Made by a program: the position numbers and the translations under genes
DNA from: Myoxocephalus aenaeus
Lineage: Eukaryota > Chordata > Actinopteri > Perciformes > Cottidae
Direction: 5' to 3'
DNA length: 64,000 nt
Assembly (NCBI GenBank): GCA_038501785.1
Contig: JBAMJR010000490.1
Span: 1 to 64,000, forward strand
Shown: positions 32,101 to 46,200 of the stretch, piece after piece
Numbering within the stretch: the stretch's first letter is position 1
How the letters are laid out: each line of letters opens with the position of its first letter
Notes under the pieces: model-generated
Told to the model about the DNA's origin: nothing
Database searches by the model: none
What the model saw: the letters and a program-made list of their open reading frames with translations, nothing else

Positions 32101-33828
32101 CGTGATGTCAAAGCACACATAAAGAGTCTAGCCGTGATGTCAAAGCACACATAGAGAGTCTAGCCGTGATGTCAAAGCACACGCAGAGAGTCTAGCCGTG
32201 CTGTCAAAGACCACATACAGAGTATAGCCCTGATGTCAAAGCACACATAGAGAGTCTAGCCGTGATGTCAAAGCACACATAAAGAGTCTAGCCGTGATGT
32301 CAAAGCACACATAGAGAGTCTAGCCGTGATGTCAAAGCACACATAGAGAGTCTAGCCGTGATGTCAAAGCACACATAAAGAGTCTAGCCGTGATGTCAAA
32401 GCACACATAGAGAGTCTAGCCGTGATGTCAAAGCACACGCAGAGAGTCTAGCCGTGCTGTCAAAGACCACATACAGAGTATAGCCCTGATGTCAAAGCAC
32501 ACATAGAGAGTCTAGCCGTGATGTCAAAGCACACATAAAGAGTCTAGCCGTGATGTCAAAGCACACATAGAGAGTCTAGCCGTGATGTCAAAGCACACGC
32601 AGAGAGTCTAGCCGTGCTGTCAAAGACCACATAAAGAGTCTAGCCGTGCTGTCAAAGAACACATAAAGAGTCTAGCCGTGATGTCAAAGCACATGCAGAG
32701 AGTCTAGCCGTGCTGTCAAAGACCACATAAAGAGTATAGCCCTGATGTCAAAGCACACATAAAGAGTCTAGCCGTGATGTCAAAGCACACGCAGAGAGTC
32801 TAGCCGTGATGTCAAAGCACACGCAGAGAGTCTAGCCGTGATGTCAAAGCACACGCAGAGAGTCTAGCCGTGCTGTCAAAGACCACATAAAGAGTATAGC
32901 CCTGATGTCAAAGCACACGCAGAGAGTCTAGCCGTGCTGTCAAAGACCACATAAAGAGTATAGCCCTGATGTCAAAGCACACGCAGGGTCAAGCTCTGAC
33001 GCCAAGGCCAACACATTGCGAGGGATCATCACGCTTTTGACGCACATGTCAGAAAAGGGCCTTCCCGAGGTCCCACAATGTCGAGGTTCCTACCAATCGA
33101 TCGGTAATCCACTAGTTAGTATTGACAAGTGCGACGTTCAAGTCTCTGGCGGCTTCAGAACAAAAGATATTAGCTGAGGGATCACACCACGTGGTTTTCT
33201 TCCGTAATCCTACCCCCTAACCAGGTATAGCCTAACCTGGGAAACTATGGATGCAAGTTAACCAGTTTATGCTGGCTCGAGCGTGCAGTAACGCCGGCGG
33301 CCAGCGGGGGCAGCCAAAGGAGTCTAGCCGTGCTGTCATAGAACACATAAAGAGTCTAGCCGTGATGTCAAAGCACACGCAGAGAGTCTAGCCGTGCTGT
33401 CAAAGACCACATAAAGAGTATAGCCCTGATGTCAAAGCACACATAAAGAGTCTAGCCGTGATGTCAAAGCACACGCAGAGAGTCTAGCCGTGCTGTCAAA
33501 GACCACATAAAGAGTATAGCCCTGATGTCAAAGCACACGCAGAGAGTCTAGCCGTGCTGTCAAAGACCACATAAAGAGTCTAGCCGTGATGTCAAAGCAC
33601 ACGCAGGGTCAAGCTCTGACGCCAAGGCCAACACATTGCGAGGGATCATCACGCTTTTGACGCACATGTCAGAAAAGGGCCTTCCCGAGGTCCCACAATG
33701 TCGAGGTTCCTACCAATCGATCGGTAATCCACTAGTTAGTATTGACAAGTGCGACGTTCAAGTCTCTGGCGGCTTCAGAACAAAAGATATTAGCTGAGGG
33801 ATCACACCACGTGGTTTTCTTCCGTAAT
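29119..33828 (+). repeat. Composite satellite unit 3 (4,710 bp)
   Basis: No difference from unit 2 noticed. Main array 31515-32986, short array 33319-33606. Confidence 0.95.
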
Positions 33829-36800
33829 CCTAACCCTAACCCTAACCCCCTAACCCTTTTAATAACGTTAAAAGTACAGCTAAATTGAGTCGGTGGAAAA
33901 AAGACGGCAACAATCTTGCGACTTCAAACCCCATCCAACCTTGCTCACCTCCCGACCCCGGGCCCCCAAACTTAAGCCCACCCCCGGAGTTAAAACACAT
34001 TATTCGCTCGATTTAGGGAACCGGACCCCTGGTCCTATAGAGTAAGACGGCAGGGACAAGTCGTGACGGGGCGCACGCGTGCGGTTACGCAGCCATTCCC
34101 AAGAACATATAAAGAGTCTAGCCCTGATGTCAAAGCACACGCAGAGGGTCTAACAACGACGGATTTCGAAAAGAGTACCACGTATGTAACCATTGAGACT
34201 GTGCGCATCTTCCAGTAGTAGTGGGATCACTGTGTGTAAAGTATTGACGTCGCGAGCTGCGAGAAAGCAACAGCTATACCTCATAGATTTCTTTCTCCGT
34301 GTTTTGAGGTCCTACGGTTTCCTCGTTCCACAAACGCATCTGAAAGCTCGTCAAATGACACAGGCGGAAGCAGACGGTCATTTCAAGTGGTCTTTCATTA
34401 TGGTGCAACGAAGATTTATGAAACAAATGGCTCATTTCTTTATTTCTGAACCGAAAAACATGATTTTTGGACTGGAAAGGCTTGTGAAAATGTCATTGCT
34501 TGTGTTTATTGTGATTATTATTGCAGATTCTGATGATTTAGGTCTTAATCTTTCTAAAGAGGTGCAGTATTACTCTGGGGCCTGATGGGAAGTCACCAAA
34601 AATACAATTCTTTATGAAAACATTTATAACATAGGTGTGCTGTTGTGTTTGTTTAGAGATTTCCACTCTATTTAAGTAACACACACACATAGAGTTATGA
34701 ACTGATACAACCCATTGTTGTAGCTTTATATTATTGTTTAGTTTACATACCATTTATGACGTCATCTCAAGTCCTTTATTGTAAACCTGTATTGAGGATG
34801 ACTACTTAGCTGTCTCACCTCAAGGTATTTGATTTGAACTCACAATCAATTAATATACCACTACCAGTGGGTTTCTACTAAACCCAACCACCTGGGGATG
34901 CACGTCTCACCTCAAGTCCCCCTCCCAGAGGGTTAAAGAAATAAAAGGATGGAAAATGTGAAGGCTTGAATACCAATATTAATATCCACTGTTTATTATG
35001 TTGTGATGTATTATTGAGTGCACTTTTCTTTGAGAGAGGGACAGAAACATGTTCAATTTTGACTAATAAGTTTTATTCTAATAGACACTGTGTGATGTAA
35101 TACTTACCTGGTATCGTAACATGTCATTTTGTACACTTATTATGAGGAAACAGGTTGTACAGAAGCTAATCGTTGAAACTGTTGTACCTAAGGTCACATA
35201 TGATGTATAATTACAAAGATACAAGTATATCCACATGTGTTACTGTTATAACAGTTGGAGTAGCATAAGGGATAAAGAGTCTAGCGCTGATGTCCAAGCA
35301 CACGCAGGGTCAAGCTCTGACGCCAAGGCCAACACATTCTCCTCACAAAGCAGTCTTTTAATTCAAATTAATTACTTTAAAACCACTTAGAGATCTGGAT
35401 CCTTTTCCTAAACCAAGAGGGGCTTCTCAACATGCATACCCTGAAATATGGGGTCAAAAGCTGCAAGTTAAGGGCCCTAACCAGACCCTAATGTAGTTTT
35501 CTTTTGATCTTTTTTGACAAGTGCAAAAATGGCAATAAACTCCTAAATATTCATTTGTTTTCTCCCATTTTTCTCACAGACACTCAGTAGAGGGCCTACA
35601 ATGAGGTCATTGGGTGAAATCCCCTTAAAAACATCCACAAGGCTTAATTGGCTGTATGAAATCCAGGATTTAAAGAGGGTGTCAGGCCTAACAAACCTGA
35701 GACCACCTGAATAGTCTGAGCTGATCAGAGCTTTTTTTGCTCTGAACATGTCAGAGCTTAGCTTTCTTTTTGACGTTGTAGCCACTGCCAAATGGGATCC
35801 AACCATGTTGGTTGTGACTCTGTAGCCCTTAGCATCTCTGCGTGGGAGTGGTTTGAAGACCCCCCCAAAACACCAATTTCACTCCTTCAAAGGCTCATAT
35901 CTCCTCAGGGAAAGATTTTAAGTGCTTGAAACTTGATGGGATCATTGTCCTGGAAGCCTTGAAGAGGATTCCAAAAGGACAAGTCTGTAGACCCTATAGA
36001 AAGCTAACTTCCGGTAGCAGCATGCTAGCTAGTTAAAACCAAGTGGCCCTAGTAGAGCATCCTCGGTTGTCCACCATCCTCTAGTTTTGGGATCACACCA
36101 CGTGGTTTTCTTCCGTAATCCTACCCCCTAGTATAGCCGAACCTGGGAAACTATGGATGCAAGTTAACCAGTTTATGCTGGCTCGAGCGTGCAGTAACGC
36201 CGGCGGCCAGCGGGGGCAGCCAAAGGAGTCTAGCCGTGCTGTCATAGAACACATAAAGAGTCTAGCCGTGATGTCAAAGCACACGCAGAGAGTCTAGCCG
36301 TGCTGTCAAAGACCACATAAAGAGTATAGCCCTGATGTCAAAGCACACGCAGAGAGTCTAGCCGTGCTGTCAAAGCACACGCAGAGAGTCTAGCCGTGCT
36401 GTCAAAGACCACATAAAGAGTCTAGCCGTGATGTCAAAGACCACATAAAGAGTCTAGCCGTGCTGTCAAAGACCACATAAAGAGTCTAGCCGTGATGTCA
36501 AAGCACACATAAAGAGTCTAGCCGTGATGTCAAAGCACACGCAGAGAGTCTAGCCGTGCTGTCAAAGACCACATAAAGAGTCTAGCCGTGATGTCAAAGC
36601 ACACATAGAGAGTCTAGCCGTGATGTCAAAGCACACATAAAGAGTATAGCCCTGATGTCAAAGCACACGCAGAGAGTCTAGCCGTGCTGTCAAAGCACAC
36701 ATAAAGAGTCTAGCCGTGATGTCAAAGCACACGCAGAGAGTCTAGCCGTGCTGTCAAGGACCACATAAAGAGTATAGCCCTGATGTCAAAGCACACATAG

Positions 36801-38538
36801 AGAGTCTAGCCGTGATGTCAAAGCACACATAAAGAGTCTAGCCGTGATGTCAAAGCACACATAGAGAGTCTAGCCGTGATGTCAAAGCACACGCAGAGAG
36901 TCTAGCCGTGCTGTCAAAGACCACATACAGAGTATAGCCCTGATGTCAAAGCACACATAGAGAGTCTAGCCGTGATGTCAAAGCACACATAAAGAGTCTA
37001 GCCGTGATGTCAAAGCACACATAGAGAGTCTAGCCGTGATGTCAAAGCACACATAGAGAGTCTAGCCGTGATGTCAAAGCACACATAAAGAGTCTAGCCG
37101 TGATGTCAAAGCACACATAGAGAGTCTAGCCGTGATGTCAAAGCACACGCAGAGAGTCTAGCCGTGCTGTCAAAGACCACATACAGAGTATAGCCCTGAT
37201 GTCAAAGCACACATAGAGAGTCTAGCCGTGATGTCAAAGCACACATAAAGAGTCTAGCCGTGATGTCAAAGCACACATAGAGAGTCTAGCCGTGATGTCA
37301 AAGCACACGCAGAGAGTCTAGCCGTGCTGTCAAAGACCACATAAAGAGTCTAGCCGTGCTGTCAAAGAACACATAAAGAGTCTAGCCGTGATGTCAAAGC
37401 ACATGCAGAGAGTCTAGCCGTGCTGTCAAAGACCACATAAAGAGTATAGCCCTGATGTCAAAGCACACATAAAGAGTCTAGCCGTGATGTCAAAGCACAC
37501 GCAGAGAGTCTAGCCGTGATGTCAAAGCACACGCAGAGAGTCTAGCCGTGATGTCAAAGCACACGCAGAGAGTCTAGCCGTGCTGTCAAAGACCACATAA
37601 AGAGTATAGCCCTGATGTCAAAGCACACGCAGAGAGTCTAGCCGTGCTGTCAAAGACCACATAAAGAGTATAGCCCTGATGTCAAAGCACACGCAGGGTC
37701 AAGCTCTGACGCCAAGGCCAACACATTGCGAGGGATCATCACGCTTTTGACGCACATGTCAGAAAAGGGCCTTCCCGAGGTCCCACAATGTCGAGGTTCC
37801 TACCAATCGATCGGTAATCCACTAGTTAGTATTGACAAGTGCGACGTTCAAGTCTCTGGCGGCTTCAGAACAAAAGATATTAGCTGAGGGATCACACCAC
37901 GTGGTTTTCTTCCGTAATCCTACCCCCTAACCAGGTATAGCCTAACCTGGGAAACTATGGATGCAAGTTAACCAGTTTATGCTGGCTCGAGCGTGCAGTA
38001 ACGCCGGCGGCCAGCGGGGGCAGCCAAAGGAGTCTAGCCGTGCTGTCATAGAACACATAAAGAGTCTAGCCGTGATGTCAAAGCACACGCAGAGAGTCTA
38101 GCCGTGCTGTCAAAGACCACATAAAGAGTATAGCCCTGATGTCAAAGCACACATAAAGAGTCTAGCCGTGATGTCAAAGCACACGCAGAGAGTCTAGCCG
38201 TGCTGTCAAAGACCACATAAAGAGTATAGCCCTGATGTCAAAGCACACGCAGAGAGTCTAGCCGTGCTGTCAAAGACCACATAAAGAGTCTAGCCGTGAT
38301 GTCAAAGCACACGCAGGGTCAAGCTCTGACGCCAAGGCCAACACATTGCGAGGGATCATCACGCTTTTGACGCACATGTCAGAAAAGGGCCTTCCCGAGG
38401 TCCCACAATGTCGAGGTTCCTACCAATCGATCGGTAATCCACTAGTTAGTATTGACAAGTGCGACGTTCAAGTCTCTGGCGGCTTCAGAACAAAAGATAT
38501 TAGCTGAGGGATCACACCACGTGGTTTTCTTCCGTAAT
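33829..38538 (+). repeat. Composite satellite unit 4 (4,710 bp)
   Basis: No difference from unit 2 noticed. Main array 36225-37696, short array 38029-38316. Confidence 0.95.
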
Positions 38539-41500
38539 CCTAACCCTAACCCTAACCCCCTAACCCTTTTAATAACGTTAAAAGTACAGCTAAATTGAGT
38601 CGGTGGAAAAAAGACGGCAACAATCTTGCGACTTCAAACCCCATCCAACCTTGCTCACCTCCCGACCCCGGGCCCCCAAACTTAAGCCCACCCCCGGAGT
38701 TAAAACACATTATTCGCTCGATTTAGGGAACCGGACCCCTGGTCCTATAGAGTAAGACGGCAGGGACAAGTCGTGACGGGGCGCACAGCGTGCGGTTACG
38801 CAGCCATTCCCAAGAACATATAAAGAGTCTAGCCCTGATGTCAAAGCACACGCAGAGGGTCTAACAACGACGGATTTCGAAAAGAGTACCACGTATGTAA
38901 CCATTGAGACTGTGCGCATCTTCCAGTAGTAGTGGGATCACTGTGTGTAAAGTATTGACGTCGCGAGCTGCGAGAAAGCAACAGCTATACCTCATAGATT
39001 TCTTTCTCCGTGTTTTGAGGTCCTACGGTTTCCTCGTTCCACAAACGCATCTGAAAGCTCGTCAAATGACACAGGCGGAAGCAGACGGTCATTTCAAGTG
39101 GTCTTTCATTATGGTGCAACGAAGATTTATGAAACAAATGGCTCATTTCTTTATTTCTGAACCGAAAAACATGATTTTTGGACTGGAAAGGCTTGTGAAA
39201 ATGTCATTGCTTGTGTTTATTGTGATTATTATTGCAGATTCTGATGATTTAGGTCTTAATCTTTCTAAAGAGGTGCAGTATTACTCTGGGGCCTGATGGG
39301 AAGTCACCAAAAATACAATTCTTTATGAAAACATTTATAACATAGGTGTGCTGTTGTGTTTGTTTAGAGATTTCCACTCTATTTAAGTAACACACACACA
39401 TAGAGTTATGAACTGATACAACCCATTGTTGTAGCTTTATATTATTGTTTAGTTTACATACCATTTATGACGTCATCTCAAGTCCTTTATTGTAAACCTG
39501 TATTGAGGATGACTACTTAGCTGTCTCACCTCAAGGTATTTGATTTGAACTCACAATCAATTAATATACCACTACCAGTGGGTTTCTACTAAACCCAACC
39601 ACCTGGGGATGCACGTCTCACCTCAAGTCCCCCTCCCAGAGGGTTAAAGAAATAAAAGGATGGAAAATGTGAAGGCTTGAATACCAATATTAATATCCAC
39701 TGTTTATTATGTTGTGATGTATTATTGAGTGCACTTTTCTTTGAGAGAGGGACAGAAACATGTTCAATTTTGACTAATAAGTTTTATTCTAATAGACACT
39801 GTGTGATGTAATACTTACCTGGTATCGTAACATGTCATTTTGTACACTTATTATGAGGAAACAGGTTGTACAGAAGCTAATCGTTGAAACTGTTGTACCT
39901 AAGGTCACATATGATGTATAATTACAAAGATACAAGTATATCCACATGTGTTACTGTTATAACAGTTGGAGTAGCATAAGGGATAAAGAGTCTAGCGCTG
40001 ATGTCCAAGCACACGCAGGGTCAAGCTCTGACGCCAAGGCCAACACATTCTCCTCACAAAGCAGTCTTTTAATTCAAATTAATTACTTTAAAACCACTTA
40101 GAGATCTGGATCCTTTTCCTAAACCAAGAGGGGCTTCTCAACATGCATACCCTGAAATATGGGGTCAAAAGCTGCAAGTTAAGGGCCCTAACCAGACCCT
40201 AATGTAGTTTTCTTTTGATCTTTTTTGACAAGTGCAAAAATGGCAATAAACTCCTAAATATTCATTTGTTTTCTCCCATTTTTCTCACAGACACTCAGTA
40301 GAGGGCCTACAATGAGGTCATTGGGTGAAATCCCCTTAAAAACATCCACAAGGCTTAATTGGCTGTATGAAATCCAGGATTTAAAGAGGGTGTCAGGCCT
40401 AACAAACCTGAGACCACCTGAATAGTCTGAGCTGATCAGAGCTTTTTTTGCTCTGAACATGTCAGAGCTTAGCTTTCTTTTTGACGTTGTAGCCACTGCC
40501 AAATGGGATCCAACCATGTTGGTTGTGACTCTGTAGCCCTTAGCATCTCTGCGTGGGAGTGGTTTGAAGACCCCCCCAAAACACCAATTTCACTCCTTCA
40601 AAGGCTCATATCTCCTCAGGGAAAGATTTTAAGTGCTTGAAACTTGATGGGATCATTGTCCTGGAAGCCTTGAAGAGGATTCCAAAAGGACAAGTCTGTA
40701 GACCCTATAGAAAGCTAACTTCCGGTAGCAGCATGCTAGCTAGTTAAAACCAAGTGGCCCTAGTAGAGCATCCTCGGTTGTCCACCATCCTCTAGTTTTG
40801 GGATCACACCACGTGGTTTTCTTCCGTAATCCTACCCCCTAGTATAGCCGAACCTGGGAAACTATGGATGCAAGTTAACCAGTTTATGCTGGCTCGAGCG
40901 TGCAGTAACGCCGGCGGCCAGCGGGGGCAGCCAAAGGAGTCTAGCCGTGCTGTCATAGAACACATAAAGAGTCTAGCCGTGATGTCAAAGCACACGCAGA
41001 GAGTCTAGCCGTGCTGTCAAAGACCACATAAAGAGTATAGCCCTGATGTCAAAGCACACGCAGAGAGTCTAGCCGTGCTGTCAAAGCACACGCAGAGAGT
41101 CTAGCCGTGCTGTCAAAGACCACATAAAGAGTCTAGCCGTGATGTCAAAGACCACATAAAGAGTCTAGCCGTGCTGTCAAAGACCACATAAAGAGTCTAG
41201 CCGTGATGTCAAAGCACACATAAAGAGTCTAGCCGTGATGTCAAAGCACACGCAGAGAGTCTAGCCGTGCTGTCAAAGACCACATAAAGAGTCTAGCCGT
41301 GATGTCAAAGCACACATAGAGAGTCTAGCCGTGATGTCAAAGCACACATAAAGAGTATAGCCCTGATGTCAAAGCACACGCAGAGAGTCTAGCCGTGCTG
41401 TCAAAGCACACATAAAGAGTCTAGCCGTGATGTCAAAGCACACGCAGAGAGTCTAGCCGTGCTGTCAAGGACCACATAAAGAGTATAGCCCTGATGTCAA

Positions 41501-43249
41501 AGCACACATAGAGAGTCTAGCCGTGATGTCAAAGCACACATAAAGAGTCTAGCCGTGATGTCAAAGCACACATAGAGAGTCTAGCCGTGATGTCAAAGCA
41601 CACGCAGAGAGTCTAGCCGTGCTGTCAAAGACCACATACAGAGTATAGCCCTGATGTCAAAGCACACATAGAGAGTCTAGCCGTGATGTCAAAGCACACA
41701 TAAAGAGTCTAGCCGTGATGTCAAAGCACACATAGAGAGTCTAGCCGTGATGTCAAAGCACACATAGAGAGTCTAGCCGTGATGTCAAAGCACACATAAA
41801 GAGTCTAGCCGTGATGTCAAAGCACACATAGAGAGTCTAGCCGTGATGTCAAAGCACACGCAGAGAGTCTAGCCGTGCTGTCAAAGACCACATACAGAGT
41901 ATAGCCCTGATGTCAAAGCACACATAGAGAGTCTAGCCGTGATGTCAAAGCACACATAAAGAGTCTAGCCGTGATGTCAAAGCACACATAGAGAGTCTAG
42001 CCGTGATGTCAAAGCACACGCAGAGAGTCTAGCCGTGCTGTCAAAGACCACATAAAGAGTCTAGCCGTGCTGTCAAAGAACACATAAAGAGTCTAGCCGT
42101 GATGTCAAAGCACATGCAGAGAGTCTAGCCGTGCTGTCAAAGACCACATAAAGAGTATAGCCCTGATGTCAAAGCACACATAAAGAGTCTAGCCGTGATG
42201 TCAAAGCACACGCAGAGAGTCTAGCCGTGATGTCAAAGCACACGCAGAGAGTCTAGCCGTGATGTCAAAGCACACGCAGAGAGTCTAGCCGTGCTGTCAA
42301 AGACCACATAAAGAGTATAGCCCTGATGTCAAAGCACACGCAGAGAGTCTAGCCGTGCTGTCAAAGACCACATAAAGAGTATAGCCCTGATGTCAAAGCA
42401 CACGCAGGGTCAAGCTCTGACGCCAAGGCCAACACATTGCGAGGGATCATCACGCTTTTGACGCACATGTCAGAAAAGGGCCTTCCCGAGGTCCCACAAT
42501 GTCGAGGTTCCTACCAATCGATCGGTAATCCACTAGTTAGTATTGACAAGTGCGACGTTCAAGTCTCTGGCGGCTTCAGAACAAAAGATATTAGCTGAGG
42601 GATCACACCACGTGGTTTTCTTCCGTAATCCTACCCCCTAACCAGGTATAGCCTAACCTGGGAAACTATGGATGCAAGTTAACCAGTTTATGCTGGCTCG
42701 AGCGTGCAGTAACGCCGGCGGCCAGCGGGGGCAGCCAAAGGAGTCTAGCCGTGCTGTCATAGAACACATAAAGAGTCTAGCCGTGATGTCAAAGCACACG
42801 CAGAGAGTCTAGCCGTGCTGTCAAAGACCACATAAAGAGTATAGCCCTGATGTCAAAGCACACATAAAGAGTCTAGCCGTGATGTCAAAGCACACGCAGA
42901 GAGTCTAGCCGTGCTGTCAAAGACCACATAAAGAGTATAGCCCTGATGTCAAAGCACACGCAGAGAGTCTAGCCGTGCTGTCAAAGACCACATAAAGAGT
43001 CTAGCCGTGATGTCAAAGCACACGCAGGGTCAAGCTCTGACGCCAAGGCCAACACATTGCGAGGGATCATCACGCTTTTGACGCACATGTCAGAAAAGGG
43101 CCTTCCCGAGGTCCCACAATGTCGAGGTTCCTACCAATCGATCGGTAATCCACTAGTTAGTATTGACAAGTGCGACGTTCAAGTCTCTGGCGGCTTCAGA
43201 ACAAAAGATATTAGCTGAGGGATCACACCACGTGGTTTTCTTCCGTAAT
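38539..43249 (+). repeat. Composite satellite unit 5 (4,711 bp, A-insertion variant)
   Basis: Identical to unit 2 except for one inserted A at 38787 (GCGCACAGCGTGCGG for GCGCACGCGTGCGG), which destroys the ACGCGT palindrome. Main array 40936-42407, short array 42740-43027. Confidence 0.95.
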
Positions 43250-46200
43250 CCTAACCCTAACCCTAACCCCCTAACCCTTTTAATAACGTTAAAAGTACAG
43301 CTAAATTGAGTCGGTGGAAAAAAGACGGCAACAATCTTGCGACTTCAAACCCCATCCAACCTTGCTCACCTCCCGACCCCGGGCCCCCAAACTTAAGCCC
43401 ACCCCCGGAGTTAAAACACATTATTCGCTCGATTTAGGGAACCGGACCCCTGGTCCTATAGAGTAAGACGGCAGGGACAAGTCGTGACGGGGCGCACGCG
43501 TGCGGTTACGCAGCCATTCCCAAGAACATATAAAGAGTCTAGCCCTGATGTCAAAGCACACGCAGAGGGTCTAACAACGACGGATTTCGAAAAGAGTACC
43601 ACGTATGTAACCATTGAGACTGTGCGCATCTTCCAGTAGTAGTGGGATCACTGTGTGTAAAGTATTGACGTCGCGAGCTGCGAGAAAGCAACAGCTATAC
43701 CTCATAGATTTCTTTCTCCGTGTTTTGAGGTCCTACGGTTTCCTCGTTCCACAAACGCATCTGAAAGCTCGTCAAATGACACAGGCGGAAGCAGACGGTC
43801 ATTTCAAGTGGTCTTTCATTATGGTGCAACGAAGATTTATGAAACAAATGGCTCATTTCTTTATTTCTGAACCGAAAAACATGATTTTTGGACTGGAAAG
43901 GCTTGTGAAAATGTCATTGCTTGTGTTTATTGTGATTATTATTGCAGATTCTGATGATTTAGGTCTTAATCTTTCTAAAGAGGTGCAGTATTACTCTGGG
44001 GCCTGATGGGAAGTCACCAAAAATACAATTCTTTATGAAAACATTTATAACATAGGTGTGCTGTTGTGTTTGTTTAGAGATTTCCACTCTATTTAAGTAA
44101 CACACACACATAGAGTTATGAACTGATACAACCCATTGTTGTAGCTTTATATTATTGTTTAGTTTACATACCATTTATGACGTCATCTCAAGTCCTTTAT
44201 TGTAAACCTGTATTGAGGATGACTACTTAGCTGTCTCACCTCAAGGTATTTGATTTGAACTCACAATCAATTAATATACCACTACCAGTGGGTTTCTACT
44301 AAACCCAACCACCTGGGGATGCACGTCTCACCTCAAGTCCCCCTCCCAGAGGGTTAAAGAAATAAAAGGATGGAAAATGTGAAGGCTTGAATACCAATAT
44401 TAATATCCACTGTTTATTATGTTGTGATGTATTATTGAGTGCACTTTTCTTTGAGAGAGGGACAGAAACATGTTCAATTTTGACTAATAAGTTTTATTCT
44501 AATAGACACTGTGTGATGTAATACTTACCTGGTATCGTAACATGTCATTTTGTACACTTATTATGAGGAAACAGGTTGTACAGAAGCTAATCGTTGAAAC
44601 TGTTGTACCTAAGGTCACATATGATGTATAATTACAAAGATACAAGTATATCCACATGTGTTACTGTTATAACAGTTGGAGTAGCATAAGGGATAAAGAG
44701 TCTAGCGCTGATGTCCAAGCACACGCAGGGTCAAGCTCTGACGCCAAGGCCAACACATTCTCCTCACAAAGCAGTCTTTTAATTCAAATTAATTACTTTA
44801 AAACCACTTAGAGATCTGGATCCTTTTCCTAAACCAAGAGGGGCTTCTCAACATGCATACCCTGAAATATGGGGTCAAAAGCTGCAAGTTAAGGGCCCTA
44901 ACCAGACCCTAATGTAGTTTTCTTTTGATCTTTTTTGACAAGTGCAAAAATGGCAATAAACTCCTAAATATTCATTTGTTTTCTCCCATTTTTCTCACAG
45001 ACACTCAGTAGAGGGCCTACAATGAGGTCATTGGGTGAAATCCCCTTAAAAACATCCACAAGGCTTAATTGGCTGTATGAAATCCAGGATTTAAAGAGGG
45101 TGTCAGGCCTAACAAACCTGAGACCACCTGAATAGTCTGAGCTGATCAGAGCTTTTTTTGCTCTGAACATGTCAGAGCTTAGCTTTCTTTTTGACGTTGT
45201 AGCCACTGCCAAATGGGATCCAACCATGTTGGTTGTGACTCTGTAGCCCTTAGCATCTCTGCGTGGGAGTGGTTTGAAGACCCCCCCAAAACACCAATTT
45301 CACTCCTTCAAAGGCTCATATCTCCTCAGGGAAAGATTTTAAGTGCTTGAAACTTGATGGGATCATTGTCCTGGAAGCCTTGAAGAGGATTCCAAAAGGA
45401 CAAGTCTGTAGACCCTATAGAAAGCTAACTTCCGGTAGCAGCATGCTAGCTAGTTAAAACCAAGTGGCCCTAGTAGAGCATCCTCGGTTGTCCACCATCC
45501 TCTAGTTTTGGGATCACACCACGTGGTTTTCTTCCGTAATCCTACCCCCTAGTATAGCCGAACCTGGGAAACTATGGATGCAAGTTAACCAGTTTATGCT
45601 GGCTCGAGCGTGCAGTAACGCCGGCGGCCAGCGGGGGCAGCCAAAGGAGTCTAGCCGTGCTGTCATAGAACACATAAAGAGTCTAGCCGTGATGTCAAAG
45701 CACACGCAGAGAGTCTAGCCGTGCTGTCAAAGACCACATAAAGAGTATAGCCCTGATGTCAAAGCACACGCAGAGAGTCTAGCCGTGCTGTCAAAGCACA
45801 CGCAGAGAGTCTAGCCGTGCTGTCAAAGACCACATAAAGAGTCTAGCCGTGATGTCAAAGACCACATAAAGAGTCTAGCCGTGCTGTCAAAGACCACATA
45901 AAGAGTCTAGCCGTGATGTCAAAGCACACATAAAGAGTCTAGCCGTGATGTCAAAGCACACGCAGAGAGTCTAGCCGTGCTGTCAAAGACCACATAAAGA
46001 GTCTAGCCGTGATGTCAAAGCACACATAGAGAGTCTAGCCGTGATGTCAAAGCACACATAAAGAGTATAGCCCTGATGTCAAAGCACACGCAGAGAGTCT
46101 AGCCGTGCTGTCAAAGCACACATAAAGAGTCTAGCCGTGATGTCAAAGCACACGCAGAGAGTCTAGCCGTGCTGTCAAGGACCACATAAAGAGTATAGCC